NCBI GenBank assembly: GCA_020446045.1
Contig: JAGRFM010000052.1
Coordinates: 1 to 64,000, forward strand
Reading direction: 5' to 3'
DNA: 64,000 nucleotides
DNA from: Nitrosomonas sp.
Lineage (GTDB): Bacteria; Pseudomonadota; Gammaproteobacteria; Burkholderiales; Nitrosomonadaceae
The position numbers were made by a program, and so were the translations under genes. The notes beneath the pieces are model-generated. The model was not told the origin of the DNA, searched no databases, and saw nothing but the letters and a program-made list of their open reading frames with translations. This document shows positions 17,400 to 26,856 of the stretch, piece after piece; within the stretch, counting starts at the first letter, position 1; each line of letters starts with the position of its first letter.

Positions 17400-18086
17400 C
17401 TAAAAATCGCCGTACGGTGAACGTTTCTTACGCCAACTGATTTTTGGAATAATTAAACCGAGCAACAAGCCTCCAAATAAAACCATTGCACCGGTAATAA
17501 ACCATTCTCTTTCATTATCGTTGCTGACTTCACTGTATTGTTCCTGCAAAGCCATGAACTGCGCTTTTATTTCGTTATATTGCTGATGCAATTGCTCGTT
17601 TTCCGCATCAATTGCCAACACATCCGCAGCAGTTTTTTTGATTGCATTCAACCGTTTTTCCAGTTCTTTCTTTTCATGCTCCAGATTATCGATCCGGTTA
17701 TTGGCATTTGCAAATTCCGCTTTCACAAAATTTAACTGGCCTCGTATGCTGGTGTCCTTCGGTTCGGTGTTCGTGACTTGTTTCACCAGATTCTCGATTT
17801 GTACTCTTGCAACAGGTTCGCGGATCAGATAACGGGAAAGCACCCAGCCTTCAGTACCGGCAGCAGTTTGAACGCGAGAATAGCCATTTTCCTTGTCTTG
17901 TTCCAATACTGTCAGTGCAGTACCGCTTTTCAACATCCTTACAATGGTATGGCTGTTAGTAGGCCCGCTTCGCATTGTAATTTCAAACTGATCAGTAACA
18001 AAGCGCTGGTCCGCAAAAACTAATACAGGCAACAGGACCCAAGCAGCAATAAGTATTTTTAATAGTACAGAACAGTTTCTTATCAT
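17400..18086 (-). CDS. TIGR04211 family SH3 domain protein
   Basis: A 228-residue protein with a signal peptide (to about residue 25, VFADQRF), a bacterial SH3 domain (RSGPTNSHTIVRMLKSGTAL ... EGWVLSRYL), a long coiled coil (about 115-190, NNRIDNLEHEKKELEKRLN) and one C-terminal transmembrane helix followed by a basic tail (ISWRKKRSPYGDF). This is the architecture of the YgiM-like TIGR04211 family, whose role is poorly known and probably concerns the cell envelope. It lies 72 bp downstream of sdhA, where sdhB would normally be found. Confidence 0.9.
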   Translation of the reverse strand: MIRNCSVLLKILIAAWVLLPVLVFADQRFVTDQFEITMRSGPTNSHTIVRMLKSGTALTVLEQDKENGYSRVQTAAGTEGWVLSRYLIREPVARVQIENLVKQVTNTEPKDTSIRGQLNFVKAEFANANNRIDNLEHEKKELEKRLNAIKKTAADVLAIDAENEQLHQQYNEIKAQFMALQEQYSEVSNDNEREWFITGAMVLFGGLLLGLIIPKISWRKKRSPYGDF

Positions 18087-18158
18087 AACTTTCCGAGGTG
18101 TATTAACAATATGATTTGAAACAAAAATACAAGATTCAAATCAGAACAAACCGAATAC

Positions 18159-19922
18159 TTAATAAGTTCTCTTCTTCGGCGGAAATGAATCCACTGTAAG
18201 GGGTTTCAGGCGCACCGGTTTGTAATCCAGGCGATGTTCATCACTAAAATATAACGTATGTTTCAACCAGTTGTCGTCTTCACGTTCAGGAAAATCGTCC
18301 CGTGCATGCGCCCCCCGGCTTTCACGCCGCGCTTCCGCTGAAATCATTGTAGCCATTGCCACTTCTTTCATATTATCGAGTTCCAACGCTTCGATACGTG
18401 CGGTATTGAAGACTTTGCTCTTGTCCTTGATTTCGGTCCGCCCCACACGCTCTGCGACTTCCTTGATTTTTTCCACACCCTGCAGCAGCGTGTCCTCGAA
18501 CCGGAATACTCCGCAATAGGTCTGCATCGTCTTGCACAGCGCATCGGTAACCTGTGCGACACTTTCTCCATCCACCTGATTTTCCAGCCTTGCCAGCCGG
18601 GCCATTGACTGATCCGCCGCATCTTCAGGCAACGGTTTGTGATGCAAATTGATTTTCAAATCCTCGATGATCTGATTCGCTGCGGCCCTACCGAAAACAA
18701 CAATATCAAGTAACGAATTTGTTCCCAACCGGTTTGCACCATGTACGGAAACACAGGCGCATTCACCAACGGCATAAAATCCGGTCACCACTTCCTCCGG
18801 CCCTGTTTTATAAGGAGCCACCACTTGGCCGTAATAATTGGTCGGGATACCGCCCATCATATAATGCGCCGTCGGGACAACCGGGATCGGATCGTGGATC
18901 GGATCGACATGCGAGAACTTCATCGCCAACTCGCGAATACCAGGCAAACGTGATTTGATGATTTCGGAACCCAGATGGTCCAATTTTAACAACAAATGAT
19001 CGTTTTCGTCACCGCAACCCCGGCCTTCTTTGATTTCTATCGTCATCGCGCGCGCCACCACGTCACGGCTGGCCAGGTCCTTGGCATTCGGCGCATAACG
19101 TTCCATGAAACGTTCACCATCCTTGTTAACGAGGTAGCCACCTTCACCGCGCACCGCCTCGCTGATCAGCACACCAACACCATGTATGCCGGTAGGATGA
19201 AACTGCCAGAATTCCATATCTTCGAGCGGAATACCGGCGCGCGCCGCCATACCGAGTCCATCGCCGGTATTGATCAATGCATTGGTATTCGCCTGGAAAA
19301 TGCGCCCGCCGCCACCGGTGGCAAACAAAGTCGCCTTGGCCTGCAAAATCATTACATCACCGGTTTCCATTTCCATCGCGGTCATCCCCAGCACATCACC
19401 CTGCGCGTCACGGATCAGATCCAGACCTATCCACTCGACAAAAAACTGGGTATTAGCGCTGACATTGCGCTGATATAGCGTATGCAACAAAGCATGGCCG
19501 GTTCGATCGGCTGCCGCACATGATCGTGTCGCCTGTGCACCACCGAAGTTTTGCGATTGTCCGCCAAATGGCCTTTGATAAATCTTACCGTTTTCCAAAC
19601 GGTCAAATGGCATACCGAAATGTTCCAGCTCGTACACCACTTCGTTCGCCTGACGGCACATAAATTCGATCGCATCCTGATCACCAAGGTAATCGGAACC
19701 TTTGACCGTATCGTACATATGCCAATGCCAGTTATCTTCAGTCACATTACCCAGCGAAGCCGCAATACCACCCTGTGCCGAAACCGTATGCGACCGTGTC
19801 GGAAACACCTTGGACAACACAGCCACCTTGAGTCCGGCTTCGGATAACTGCAACGCCGCGCGCATACCCGCGCCACCTGCACCAACAATAACCACATCGA
19901 ATTTTCTTTTTACGATCGTCAC
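18159..19922 (-). CDS. sdhA: Succinate dehydrogenase flavoprotein subunit
   Basis: A 587-residue flavoprotein starting at GTG. It has the N-terminal GAGGAGM nucleotide-binding loop, the SHTVSAQGG segment with the His that covalently binds FAD, the active-site HPTGIHG region, and [19 protein letters not shown] near the C-terminus. It oxidises succinate to fumarate as part of complex II at the inner membrane. One base separates it from sdhD. No sdhB iron-sulfur subunit follows. Confidence 0.96.
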   Translation of the reverse strand: MTIVKRKFDVVIVGAGGAGMRAALQLSEAGLKVAVLSKVFPTRSHTVSAQGGIAASLGNVTEDNWHWHMYDTVKGSDYLGDQDAIEFMCRQANEVVYELEHFGMPFDRLENGKIYQRPFGGQSQNFGGAQATRSCAAADRTGHALLHTLYQRNVSANTQFFVEWIGLDLIRDAQGDVLGMTAMEMETGDVMILQAKATLFATGGGGRIFQANTNALINTGDGLGMAARAGIPLEDMEFWQFHPTGIHGVGVLISEAVRGEGGYLVNKDGERFMERYAPNAKDLASRDVVARAMTIEIKEGRGCGDENDHLLLKLDHLGSEIIKSRLPGIRELAMKFSHVDPIHDPIPVVPTAHYMMGGIPTNYYGQVVAPYKTGPEEVVTGFYAVGECACVSVHGANRLGTNSLLDIVVFGRAAANQIIEDLKINLHHKPLPEDAADQSMARLARLENQVDGESVAQVTDALCKTMQTYCGVFRFEDTLLQGVEKIKEVAERVGRTEIKDKSKVFNTARIEALELDNMKEVAMATMISAEARRESRGAHARDDFPEREDDNWLKHTLYFSDEHRLDYKPVRLKPLTVDSFPPKKRTY

Positions 19923-19923
19923 A

Positions 19924-20277
19924 TCAGCTCCACAAAATTTCAGCGGTCCACACGAGATAAGCCAGCAGCGAAATAATCACCAGTATCTGCAATGTCAGAC
20001 GAATCGCTGTCGGCTTGACATAGTCCATCAATACATTACGCACGCCCACCCACGCATGCCAGAACAAACCGGCAAAAAACAGGAATGTCGCAATCCGCAT
20101 CCACGAATGCTGAAAAATAGCCACCCATGCGGCATGATCCTGCGGTGGGTTGATACATACAATCGCCACCAGAAATACAATATAAGCGGCCATCAAAACA
20201 GCCGTTATACGCTGCGCCAACCAGTCTCTCAGCCCGTAGTGCGCACCTGTCACGGTACGCCCAGGTTGTCTTACCAT
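19924..20277 (-). CDS. sdhD: Succinate dehydrogenase membrane anchor subunit SdhD
   Basis: A 117-residue protein with three transmembrane helices. The start at 20277 overlaps the sdhC stop (ATGGTAA) and begins [20 protein letters not shown], matching betaproteobacterial SdhD; a longer open frame upstream runs inside sdhC and is unlikely. The His in the second helix ([21 protein letters not shown]) fits a haem or quinone-site role. Confidence 0.9.
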   Translation of the reverse strand: MVRQPGRTVTGAHYGLRDWLAQRITAVLMAAYIVFLVAIVCINPPQDHAAWVAIFQHSWMRIATFLFFAGLFWHAWVGVRNVLMDYVKPTAIRLTLQILVIISLLAYLVWTAEILWS

Positions 20278-20657
20278 AACAGGGCTCCTATCAGAAAAGT
20301 CAATATTAAACTGACGGCAAGTACCCACTTACTGCTCGCGCGTGCCTGCGCCAGTTCGATGCCGTAATGTAAGTCCAGCGCAAGATAACGTATGCCGGCG
20401 CAGAGATGATGCAGACAGAACCATGCAAACACAACGAGTATCAGCTTCATGCCCGGACTTTGAAATGTCTCTTGTAAATTCCCGAAACTTTCCGGTGATT
20501 CCAGCAGCATTTGCAATCCGCACAGCATGAATGGAATTCCCGGAAAAAAAAGCAGCACACCGGTAATCCGGTGCATAATGGATACAATAGCCGGAAGTGG
20601 CTGGGTAATCTTTAGCAGATCCAGATGTTTGGGGCGTTTATGTTTTAACCTCACTTC
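20271..20657 (-). CDS. sdhC: Succinate dehydrogenase cytochrome b556 subunit SdhC
   Basis: A 128-residue protein with three transmembrane helices and the family motif SIMHRITGVLLFF, plus HHLCAGIRYLALD where the haem-ligand His is expected. The start at 20657 (MEVRLKHKRPKHLDLL) follows an AAAGG and matches the usual N-terminus; the frame is open upstream to 20717. It is the first gene of sdhCDA. Confidence 0.9.
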   Translation of the reverse strand, partial: EVRLKHKRPKHLDLLKITQPLPAIVSIMHRITGVLLFFPGIPFMLCGLQMLLESPESFGNLQETFQSPGMKLILVVFAWFCLHHLCAGIRYLALDLHYGIELAQARASSKWVLAVSLILTFLIGALLW

Positions 20658-20790
20658 CATGCGCGAGCCTTTAACGTAATATTTCCAATTTCGAACGCTT
20701 TGATATGTTAATGTCATTCATTGCATTTGGTTTATTCTGCAATGCTTTGCGATACAAGTCAAAACTTGTTTACAGCCACTATCAAATGAC

Positions 20791-20822
20791 ACTCACGCCA
20801 TCCAACTGAGATTTCTAGGTTA
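20791..20822. repeat. Partial copy of the AACCTAAAA/CAACTGAG inverted-repeat element
   Basis: The stretch CGCCATCCAACTGAGATTTCTAGGTT matches one end of the family found at 5794-6033 and 47466-47595. The rest of the element is missing. It lies between the sdhC start and the cytochrome c gene. Confidence 0.6.
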
Positions 20823-20922
20823 AAATGACTTTATGATCACCGATTAAGGAATAAAAATCATGGATAAACCATCCTCCATCACGCAGTGATCACAACCCTA
20901 TTTCTCACACACGGAGAAACCA

Positions 20923-21555
20923 ATGAAAACTGTCATGAAAACGATTTTAAGTCTGACGCTTGCTGCGGCAATCGCTGCCGGTTATATTTTGAGCACTGGC
21001 GTTTACAACATGGCCGCCACCGAAAAACACTGGCTAATTACCGAGAAACTAATTGAATGGATGCGTATCAATTCAATAGACGCGCATGCCGATGCATTGC
21101 AAGTACCGGAAATGGATGAAGCTGAATATCTGACCGTCGGCGCCATACATTACAACGCCATGTGTACCGAATGCCATCTAGCCCCCGGATTGGAACCCAC
21201 CGAACTTGCACAAGGGCTCTATCCACAAGCCCCTGTATTTGGCCAGCGTCAACCGTTAAGCAGCACGGAAGCGATCGAAAAACAGGCCAAAGCTTATTTC
21301 TGGATCATCAAAAACGGTATAAAAATGACAGCCATGCCGGCATGGGGGCTGACCCACGATGACGACACGATATGGGCCATGGCTTTTTTTGTTCAGCAAC
21401 TTGGCGGCATGTCAGTTGATCAATATCGCGAACTCACTCGCCTTGACGATCAAAACAGCGATCACGGCCATTCCCATGAACATCATAGCCATACCCATGA
21501 CCACAGTCATGAACACGAACATGAAACACACCGGCATACCGAAGCACTTGACTGA
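20923..21555 (+). CDS. Membrane-anchored or exported cytochrome c with His-rich C-terminal tail
   Basis: A 210-residue protein with an uncleaved or cleaved N-terminal hydrophobic segment (about residues 6-27). It has one haem c site CTECH (Cys81, Cys84, His85) in a class I-like domain, with a likely Met ligand in IKMTAMPAWG. The last 35 residues contain about 14 His in runs such as HGHSHEHHSHTHDH, typical of metal-binding (Cu, Ni, Zn) tails. It probably carries electrons in the periplasm, and the tail suggests metal binding or delivery. A clear monocistronic context is seen, ending before a bidirectional terminator. Confidence 0.87.
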   Translation: MKTVMKTILSLTLAAAIAAGYILSTGVYNMAATEKHWLITEKLIEWMRINSIDAHADALQVPEMDEAEYLTVGAIHYNAMCTECHLAPGLEPTELAQGLYPQAPVFGQRQPLSSTEAIEKQAKAYFWIIKNGIKMTAMPAWGLTHDDDTIWAMAFFVQQLGGMSVDQYRELTRLDDQNSDHGHSHEHHSHTHDHSHEHEHETHRHTEALD

Positions 21556-21702
21556 TTTGTTCAAAATATTGGCAAAATAACGGAAACAACACGCATAGAA
21601 AACAAATACACAACATGCACAGTAGCATCTGTTACCCATCTATCCTACTTTGGCGCTTCTTTCTCACAAGCCGGCTTTAGTAAACCATAAATCAGCCATA
21701 AA

Positions 21703-21735
21703 AAAACCTCATGGGATTTCTTCCCATGAGGTTTT
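21703..21735. terminator. Bidirectional intrinsic terminator
   Basis: A perfect 14-bp stem, AAAACCTCATGGGA (21703-21716) with TCCCATGAGGTTTT (21722-21735), and a five-base loop. A/T runs on both sides let it serve the cytochrome c gene on the plus strand and the PEP-CTERM gene on the minus strand. Confidence 0.85.
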
Positions 21736-21770
21736 CAATTAATTCAGTAATAATTTTATTACAATATTAC

Positions 21771-22523
21771 TTACGCTTTGGTAAAGCGGCGTCCACCCAT
21801 GAAGCCCAGCAAACCAAGTCCCATTAGTGCAAGAATGCCTGGTTCTGGTATTGGCTTGACAGATTCAACCATGACAACAAAGTCATTGAAGTCACCACCT
21901 GCACCAGCACCAAGCGCCAAATCTTCCCACGCCAACACGAATTCATTGTTGGTCCACAATCCTGGAGCGATACCTGGAAGTGCAACAGTATCAGTATTCG
22001 TACCTTGATAAGCCGCCAAATGATCCGACCCATCAATATTCAAAGCGGTATCGGAATACCAGGTATTTTGTTGTGGTGTATTCAACCAGTATCCAAACTG
22101 GTTACCCGCAAAATCAACGCCGGTATCAGCTAAATTCACATGAACCGAACCATCTGCTTTAATACTCAAAATAGCCTGGTCACCTGCTACATTTGCACCA
22201 GCAAAAAGCTGTACGGCATTTCCAGGGTTTGCCATATCAAATACACCAAAACTGTTACCGCTTGCAAATCCCGCCAATTCAATAACGATTGTTGCAACTG
22301 AACCACCAGCACCGGTAATTGACCAGTATGAATCATTCGCTAATTCATCAGTGGTAACATCGACGCTGCTGTCACCTGCAATTGGCGCTACTGTAATGCC
22401 ATCCAACACCCCTTGCAGTCCAGCACCACCATCACCAAAAGTCACATTCGCATTTGCCGAACCAATCATTGAGAAGCCAAAGGCTGCAGCTATTGCGGCG
22501 CTTATTATCGTTTGTTTTTTCAT
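21771..22523 (-). CDS. PEP-CTERM sorting domain protein
   Basis: A 250-residue exported protein. A signal peptide (MKKQTIISAAIAAAFGFSM...ANA) is followed by a Gly/Asp/Asn-rich body with few charged Lys, and then the C-terminal sorting signal: PIPEPG, a hydrophobic helix (ILALMGLGLLGFMG) and the basic end GRRFTKA. Such proteins are processed by exosortase and placed at the surface or in the biofilm matrix. There is a strong ribosome binding site (AAGGAGG). Upstream lie a sigma-54 promoter and a 19-bp motif shared with the other PEP-CTERM gene at 53321. No exosortase gene is in the window. Confidence 0.93.
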   Translation of the reverse strand: MKKQTIISAAIAAAFGFSMIGSANANVTFGDGGAGLQGVLDGITVAPIAGDSSVDVTTDELANDSYWSITGAGGSVATIVIELAGFASGNSFGVFDMANPGNAVQLFAGANVAGDQAILSIKADGSVHVNLADTGVDFAGNQFGYWLNTPQQNTWYSDTALNIDGSDHLAAYQGTNTDTVALPGIAPGLWTNNEFVLAWEDLALGAGAGGDFNDFVVMVESVKPIPEPGILALMGLGLLGFMGGRRFTKA

Positions 22524-22661
22524 TTGAAAAACCTCCTTAAAAATAACTTAATTCTTAGAACGTTATGCTTCACTCTTTCTTCCTGATGTAACCCTACATT
22601 TTCGGCACATTTTTTCAATATCGTTTTATAGCCAATATTCGTAGAACCTCGATTTAATAAC

Positions 22662-22678
22662 AAGCAAGTTCCATGCCA
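22662..22678 (-). promoter_or_regulatory. Sigma-54 (-24/-12) promoter of the PEP-CTERM gene
   Basis: On the minus strand the sequence reads TGGCATGGAACTTGCTT, with GG and GC separated by exactly 10 bases, an excellent match to the RpoN consensus TGGCAC-N5-TTGCW. It lies about 140 bp upstream of the start codon at 22523. Confidence 0.8.
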
Positions 22679-22751
22679 TATATAACAACACACTGATATA
22701 TAATATGTTTTTTATATTCATGGCTTGATGGCTCAACAACAAGAAACATCA

Positions 22752-22770
22752 GTGTAAAAAATATCGACAC
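22752..22770 (-). promoter_or_regulatory. 19-bp PEP-CTERM upstream motif, promoter-proximal copy
   Basis: On the minus strand the motif reads GTGTCGATATTTTTTACAC, with partly palindromic ends (GTGT...ACAC). It lies about 75 bp upstream of the sigma-54 -24 element, where enhancer-binding proteins of the NtrC class bind. The same motif in the same orientation lies upstream of the PEP-CTERM gene at 53321. Confidence 0.7.
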
Positions 22771-22985
22771 CAGATACGAGCTTTCCATTTCAAACATTCA
22801 CCCCCGCAAAAAGCAGACAAAAACTTAATGAGATCACTGATTTGCAGAACCCACCCCCCCTTGCATATAAGCATTTATTGCTGTCATACATACCAGAATA
22901 AATACACTTATTTGATTTTCACACAACCCACACGCAAATTCTGATGACAACGTTATTAATATTTTCTATCCACCGATTCCTCAAC

Positions 22986-23004
22986 GTGTAAAAAATTTCG
23001 ACAC
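22986..23004 (-). promoter_or_regulatory. 19-bp PEP-CTERM upstream motif, distal copy
   Basis: On the minus strand this reads GTGTCGAAATTTTTTACAC, differing from the proximal copy at one base. It lies 234 bp further out with the same orientation. No GG-N10-GC promoter is seen between it and the plus-strand gene at 23259, so it is more likely an extra site for the PEP-CTERM gene. Confidence 0.6.
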
Positions 23005-23258
23005 CCATTAACCTGACCGCCCCATAAAACATGATGAAAACTCACTTCACATTCATTTATCCAGCTGTATAACAGCAAACATCTACCTATGGCGACAAGT
23101 CCAAACAATCTATCAAATCTAAAAAGATTCTCTTGTTTCTTGATCTTTCATAATTTCCAAGCTGGCAGCTGAACATAAAATTATGTGATTAGCAGTCTAT
23201 AAGATTAAAAAAAGGGCTAAAATGGACATGAACTAACTTACGCTCACGGTAAGAAATC

Positions 23259-26153
23259 ATGAATAAACAAACACTGACTCACTCGTCACGCCACCCGATA
23301 CGACTGGGATTGATGTCGCCAATGACCGGTGTTGTAGGCATTTACGGCGCAGAAATCAATTGGGCCGCACGCGTTGCCCGTGATGAAATCAATGCCCGCG
23401 GCGGCATTCTGAATCGCCAAATGGAAATTATCATTGTCGACGACGGCAGCCTTCCAGGCACTGCAATTCCGGCAGCCAACCGGTTGATTGATGAATATCA
23501 GTGCATGGCCATTATCGGCAATTTGTTGTCCAATTCACGCATTTCGGTCCTTAAATGGGTTGCAGAACCCAAAGGAGTGCCTTTACTTAATTTTTCCTTC
23601 TATGAAGGCAGCCTTTTCAGTCGCTATTTTTTTCATTTTGCAGCTTTACCCAACCAACAAATCGACCACATGATACCGTTCATGAAAGAGCGATTTGGCG
23701 CAAAGATGTTTTTTGCCGGAAATAACTACGAATGGCCACGCGGTTCCATTCACGCGGCCAAGCAATCATTACACAAGATTGGCGGGGAAGTTGTCGGTGA
23801 AGAATATTTTGAGATCGGCGCAAGGCAGCCCGTTATCGATGCGTTGTTGATGCGCGTGGAACGTTCCGGGGCAGATGTTTTTGTCCCTTATTTTTCAGGC
23901 ATTGACCAAATTACATTGCTGACCCGTTTTACCGAACGGGAGTTAAAAAAACACATGGCAGTCGTAATGGGTCATTATGACGAAATGATGACCAGCAAAA
24001 TGCCCGAATCCATCAGAGCCGGTTTTTATTCCAGCAATACTTACTTTATGTCGGTTGACACACCCGAAAACAAGCGTTATCTGGAGCAATTGCAACAATT
24101 GCCTGGCGTTAAGGGAATATGGCCGAATGGCAACGGGATACTGACCAATTTTGGCGAAGGCGTTTACCAATGCGTCCACGCATTTGCCCAGGGACTTCAG
24201 GAAGCCGGCAGCATGGATACCCAGGACCTCATTCAGGCATTGCGTACCGTGAGCCAACAAGGACCGCAGGGGCGGGTTACCATGAACGCCGCCACACAAC
24301 ATGCCACCGTCAATAATTATTTATCGCGCAGCAATGCAGACGGAACTTTTACGATAATTAAGGCATTTAATGAAATCGAGCCCGTTATTCCGGCACGCTA
24401 TCAACAGTTATTCAGCCTTGATTCTATACCGGCATGTCCTATTAACATTAATCAACAGACGAAATCACTCAGCGAAGATATTCAACATATTCTTTCCCTG
24501 GTTGATATTCCGGTCATTATCACGGATAAAAACGGTTTTATACTTCATGCCAACCGGCAAGCCTGCAAGCTATTTGATTATACCGGCATGGAATTAGCCG
24601 GTATTTCGATAAATCTACTTTTTCCGCCGAATCTCCATACGCAAAACACAAACAATCTGGCAAAATTTGTCGCCAGCAAAAAAAAGGTTTCTCATTTCAA
24701 CAACCAAACTGAAATCATGGGCGTACTCAAAAATGGCAGTTTGGTTATACTGGAACTTTGCGTGGCTAAATATTTTCAGCATGATGATATGTTGCTGGTT
24801 TTCAACATACAAGACATAACAGCACGCAAACAACAAGAAGAAAGCCTGATCAAACAATCATCAACCGATGTAATAACCGGCCTGCCGAATCGCCAACTGA
24901 TTAATAAACGGCTTACGAATGCCATGAAACGTTCCAAGAAAACCGGATTGGATGTCGCACTGCTGTTTGTTGACCTCGATAATTTCAAATTGATTAACGA
25001 CACGCATGGCCATGAAATAGGTGACATCCTGTTAAAACAAGTTGCCGAACGATTACTGCGGGAAATAAGGCCGGGTGACTTAGCCGGGCGGTTTGCCGCC
25101 GATGAATTTATTGTGATTTGCGAACACATTGACGTTTCCAGCATCATTTCAAATCTTGCCAAACGTATTGTAACTATTTTAAAAAAGCCTTTTTCAATTG
25201 GAAATCTGCAGCTGTATATCAGCGCCAGTATCGGTATCGCCATTGGCCATGGCAAGAAAAAAACGTCTGAAGATTTATTACGCTCGGCCGATCTGGCCAT
25301 GTATGTCGCCAAGCAGCGAAAACGAGAAGGCTGGCATTTTTACGACGAGCAGCTGCAACAGGACATCAATCAGGAAACCAAGATTATCCATGCTTTAAGA
25401 CACGCCATAAACAACAACGAATTTTTTACGCATTTTCAATCTATTGTTTCAGCACAGGACGGCAAAATTATCGGCGCAGAACTATTATTGCGCTGGCAAA
25501 TTGATAACGAATTGATCCCTCCCGATATTTTCATTCCGCTGGCGGAATCTGCCGGTTTCATTCCAGAGATCGGGAAATGGGTTTTTCATGAAGGCTGTAA
25601 AACAGAAGCCTACTGGCGTAAATTATGGGATAACGACGCGCCTTATGTATCCATCAACTTATCGATCAAACAATTAAACGACAAGGAATTACTCAACAGT
25701 TTTTTTAACAGCCTGCACGAGACCGGAGCCGATCCATCGCGTATTGTGCTGGAAATTACGGAAACTTCACTGATGATGGATGTGGAAGCCAACCAGAAGG
25801 TGCTTAATCAACTCTCAGCCATCGGCCTGAGGATAGCGGTAGACGATTTTGGCACAGGCTATTCCTCGTTAGCACATTTAACCCGCCTGTCGATAGGCGT
25901 ATTAAAAATTGATCGCGCGTTCATTCTCGAAATGGAACAATCGAAAAACATGCAAACCGTGATACGCACTATAATTTCGCTAGGCCACTCTCTGGGATTT
26001 AAAATCGTGGCAGAAGGCATCGAAACTCAGTCGCAAATGGAAGAACTCAAACAGCTTGGCTGTGATTATTTCCAAGGTTATCTGTATTCCAAGCCGATGG
26101 ATATGGCGGATTTTAAAGAAAAATTTTTAGCCTGCAATTATGCTGCGTCATGA
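23259..26153 (+). CDS. AmiC-like ligand-binding domain fused to PAS, degenerate GGDEF and EAL
   Basis: A 964-residue protein. Residues 12-400 resemble the cytoplasmic amide/urea receptors (Peripla_BP_5/AmiC type: IRLGLMSPMTGVVGIYGAEI, IIGNLLSNSRISVL). No signal peptide or membrane helix precedes it, so sensing would be in the cytoplasm. A PAS domain follows (about 410-530, IPVIITDKNGFILHANRQACKLF), then a GGDEF domain whose active-site motif is AADEF (613-617) and so probably inactive. Last is an EAL domain with ELL at 741-743 that keeps Glu741, DDFGTGYSSL, LKIDR and VAEGIE. It probably degrades or senses c-di-GMP under control of a small amide or amino-acid ligand. Confidence 0.9.
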   Translation: MNKQTLTHSSRHPIRLGLMSPMTGVVGIYGAEINWAARVARDEINARGGILNRQMEIIIVDDGSLPGTAIPAANRLIDEYQCMAIIGNLLSNSRISVLKWVAEPKGVPLLNFSFYEGSLFSRYFFHFAALPNQQIDHMIPFMKERFGAKMFFAGNNYEWPRGSIHAAKQSLHKIGGEVVGEEYFEIGARQPVIDALLMRVERSGADVFVPYFSGIDQITLLTRFTERELKKHMAVVMGHYDEMMTSKMPESIRAGFYSSNTYFMSVDTPENKRYLEQLQQLPGVKGIWPNGNGILTNFGEGVYQCVHAFAQGLQEAGSMDTQDLIQALRTVSQQGPQGRVTMNAATQHATVNNYLSRSNADGTFTIIKAFNEIEPVIPARYQQLFSLDSIPACPININQQTKSLSEDIQHILSLVDIPVIITDKNGFILHANRQACKLFDYTGMELAGISINLLFPPNLHTQNTNNLAKFVASKKKVSHFNNQTEIMGVLKNGSLVILELCVAKYFQHDDMLLVFNIQDITARKQQEESLIKQSSTDVITGLPNRQLINKRLTNAMKRSKKTGLDVALLFVDLDNFKLINDTHGHEIGDILLKQVAERLLREIRPGDLAGRFAADEFIVICEHIDVSSIISNLAKRIVTILKKPFSIGNLQLYISASIGIAIGHGKKKTSEDLLRSADLAMYVAKQRKREGWHFYDEQLQQDINQETKIIHALRHAINNNEFFTHFQSIVSAQDGKIIGAELLLRWQIDNELIPPDIFIPLAESAGFIPEIGKWVFHEGCKTEAYWRKLWDNDAPYVSINLSIKQLNDKELLNSFFNSLHETGADPSRIVLEITETSLMMDVEANQKVLNQLSAIGLRIAVDDFGTGYSSLAHLTRLSIGVLKIDRAFILEMEQSKNMQTVIRTIISLGHSLGFKIVAEGIETQSQMEELKQLGCDYFQGYLYSKPMDMADFKEKFLACNYAAS

Positions 26154-26209
26154 AATTGTTAGTTTCATTGTGCGCAAACGACGAATGATTGTCTGCGAGC
26201 TTTTTAGGT

Positions 26210-26656
26210 TTAATCAAGGGGATGCGGCCAGAACCGTTTCATGGCGAGAAACGTGAATGATGCCGACCAGGTTATCATCGCCAACCCCGTCAGACCTTCG
26301 GCAGCACTGAGTATACGTATTCCGCCTTCAGGCGCCGGATCGCCAAAACCGACGGTTGTAAACACAACTGACGAGTAATAAATATAATCCAGGAAATTAC
26401 CCTCCTCAAGATTGACGATTACCCCCAGTGCAAATACTTCCTGTAGCAGCAAATAACCGATTGCAAAAATGATAATTTCGAGAAAGTGCGCCACTAACAA
26501 CCCAAGCATAACAATCAACACACCGACGCGCTTGTGAACGTGAACTCCAACGGTAACGCTTAAAAACCTCAATGCTTCGTAGTGTAATACGACACAGATG
26601 GTTACAATAGCGCCCGAAAAAAATAATATATTGAGATGTTCGGAAAAGTCAGACAT
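26210..26656 (-). CDS. Small two-transmembrane ion channel (K+ channel pore family)
   Basis: A 148-residue membrane protein with a pore loop carrying the selectivity filter TTVGFGD (100-106), flanked by transmembrane helices, plus one or two extra helices in front. The filter identifies a potassium-selective channel of the Ion_trans_2 class; there is no RCK/TrkA domain. The start at 26656 (MSDFSEHLNIL) follows AAGGGAAA; the open frame continues upstream to 26794 but that part looks non-coding. Confidence 0.85.
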   Translation of the reverse strand: MSDFSEHLNILFFSGAIVTICVVLHYEALRFLSVTVGVHVHKRVGVLIVMLGLLVAHFLEIIIFAIGYLLLQEVFALGVIVNLEEGNFLDYIYYSSVVFTTVGFGDPAPEGGIRILSAAEGLTGLAMITWSASFTFLAMKRFWPHPLD

Positions 26657-26856
26657 TATTGAAAATTTCCCTTTGAGAAGCAACAGGGTTAATGACGGTG
26701 TACAAAAAACAACGTATCGGGATTCAAAAAAACCATTCCTTATTTTATTATTCTGAGCGATGCCTATCAGGTTCTGCAAGGCTTTGCATATCAATATGAC
26801 TCAATAAGCGTTATACGTTTAACGTCTTCAACTAACTAAATAAAGGAGTTCACACA

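Larger units (their letters stand above)
22524..23258. other. Long intergenic region with PEP-CTERM regulatory sites
   Basis: This 735-bp gap between the PEP-CTERM gene and the GGDEF/EAL gene has no credible coding frame. It holds the sigma-54 promoter (22662-22678) and two copies of the 19-bp motif (22752-22770, 22986-23004). No clear sigma-70 promoter was found for the plus-strand gene. Confidence 0.7.

Noticed and set aside
19702..20367. Plus-strand open frame of 221 codons opposite sdhA/sdhD
   Set aside because: Antisense to two clear genes and without any family feature or ribosome binding site.
23005..23258. Possible sigma-54 promoter for the AmiC-like/GGDEF/EAL gene linked to the distal 19-bp motif
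   Set aside because: No plus-strand GG-N10-GC with a consensus-like context was found in this stretch.
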